Assembly: GCA_031259935.1 (NCBI GenBank)
Contig: JAIRKV010000175.1
Coordinates: 1 to 6,512 of the forward strand
DNA: 6,512 nt
DNA from: Prevotellaceae bacterium
GTDB taxonomy: Bacteria > Bacteroidota > Bacteroidia > Bacteroidales > UBA932
Direction: 5' to 3'
A model generated the notes under the pieces. The model did not search any database. It saw only the letters and a list, made by a program, of their open reading frames with translations, and was not told where the DNA came from. The translations under genes and the position numbers were made by a program. Position 1 is the stretch's first letter, and each line of letters begins with the position of its first letter. Positions 6,264-6,512 of this stretch are shown one piece after another.

Positions 6264-6317
6264 ATATTTTCAAATTTTTCAATTATCTTTTTATAAGCAT
6301 TGAGACCTTTGCAAAAG

Positions 6318-6340
6318 TTCAATAAAGTTGATTTGTTGAA
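6318..6340. repeat. Stem-loop just inside the putative IS end
   Basis: TTCAATAAA (6318-6326) pairs with TTTGTTGAA (6332-6340), nine pairs including one U-G, around the loop GTTGA. AAAAG (6313-6317) and CTTTT (6345-6349) can extend it past a 4-base bulge, and a T7 tract follows at 6353-6359. It might end the rpsP-rimM transcript, or protect the element from read-through, although the T tract is 12 bases from the main stem. No better terminator is seen after rimM. Confidence 0.4.
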
Positions 6341-6453
6341 AAATCTTTTGAGTTTTTTTGTCAAAGTTAATTTTTAAAACATGTTTTCAGGCGGGTTTTT
6401 AGATTTTTTGGTGATTTTTTGCTCAAAAAGTGCTTTTTTTTGATATTATTTTC

Positions 6454-6512
6454 TTAATTTTTTGCATTTGCCACAATAATGCCCGGCGCACGATATAAAT
6501 TGTACGCTATGG
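6454..6512 (-). CDS. Possible C-terminus of a transposase, partial
   Basis: Read leftward from the window edge, one frame gives IAYNLYRAPGIIVANAKN followed by a TAA stop (6456-6454). The opening A-Y-N-L-x-R pattern is like the last helix of many IS4/IS5-type DDE transposases (H/Y-N-L-x-R near the C-terminus). Only 18 codons are visible, so catalytic residues cannot be checked. The neighbouring frame is also open for 21 codons and ends KCKKLRK, so frame choice is uncertain. The stop would lie about 150 bases from the putative element end, a long tail for an IS. Confidence 0.35.
   Translation of the reverse strand, partial: IAYNLYRAPGIIVANAKN

Larger units (their letters stand above)
6302..6512 (-). 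mobile_element. Probable end of an insertion sequence, cut by the window edge
   Basis: GAGACCTTTGCAAAAG (6302-6317) resembles, from memory, the terminal inverted repeats of IS5-group elements in Bacteroidetes. It is followed by about 130 bases very rich in T tracts, including a direct repeat GATTTTTTG at 6402-6410 and 6413-6421. A more balanced stretch at the far right may be the end of a leftward transposase gene. The base-use change relative to rimM is sharp. The other end and any target duplication are outside the window, so the call rests on one terminus. Confidence 0.5.

Overview
The window looks like chromosomal DNA from a member of the Bacteroidetes, probably Bacteroidales. It is AT-rich. 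Recognisable Shine-Dalgarno sequences are essentially absent before the starts. Several upstream regions carry the Bacteroidetes promoter pattern (TTTG about 19 bases before TAnnTTTG). The gene content also fits: a GldB-type lipoprotein, a DUF4834-like small membrane protein and an S16 ribosomal protein with a long charged tail. No classical accessory system (CRISPR, toxin-antitoxin, restriction, phage) is visible.

Left part, minus strand (1-3512): a small membrane protein (DUF4834-like), an MsbA-type ABC exporter and a GldB-like lipoprotein follow one another leftward. The first two are 40 bases apart and probably share one transcript from a good promoter at about 3545-3575. gldB follows after about 156 bases and may have its own promoter. 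All three products are predicted to act at the cell envelope. At the extreme left edge another leftward gene seems to begin (ATG at 10-8), with its promoter at 32-63. Two inverted repeats lie between it and gldB.

Middle (3513-4700): a roughly 500-base stretch without a convincing gene lies upstream of a small secreted beta-barrel-like protein. It holds a rightward promoter element, a doubtful 63-codon ORF and a strong two-part inverted repeat (3883-3935). It may be a long leader. The barrel gene ends at a clear intrinsic terminator, and a second terminator immediately to its right serves the convergent rpmH.

Right part (4725-6263): rpmH (ribosomal protein L34, minus) and rpsP-rimM (S16 and the 30S maturation factor RimM, plus) are transcribed divergently from back-to-back promoters that share the core TACCTTTGCA. 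This is a translation-apparatus locus: two ribosomal proteins plus an assembly factor.

Right edge (6302-6512): 38 bases after rimM the sequence changes to a T-tract-rich stretch. It begins with what looks like an insertion-sequence end (GAGACCTTTGCA...) and ends with a possible leftward transposase C-terminus cut by the window boundary.

Most of the window is ordinary housekeeping and envelope sequence. The items most worth checking are the structured leader before the barrel gene, the small stem at the rpsP mRNA 5' end, and the putative IS junction behind rimM.
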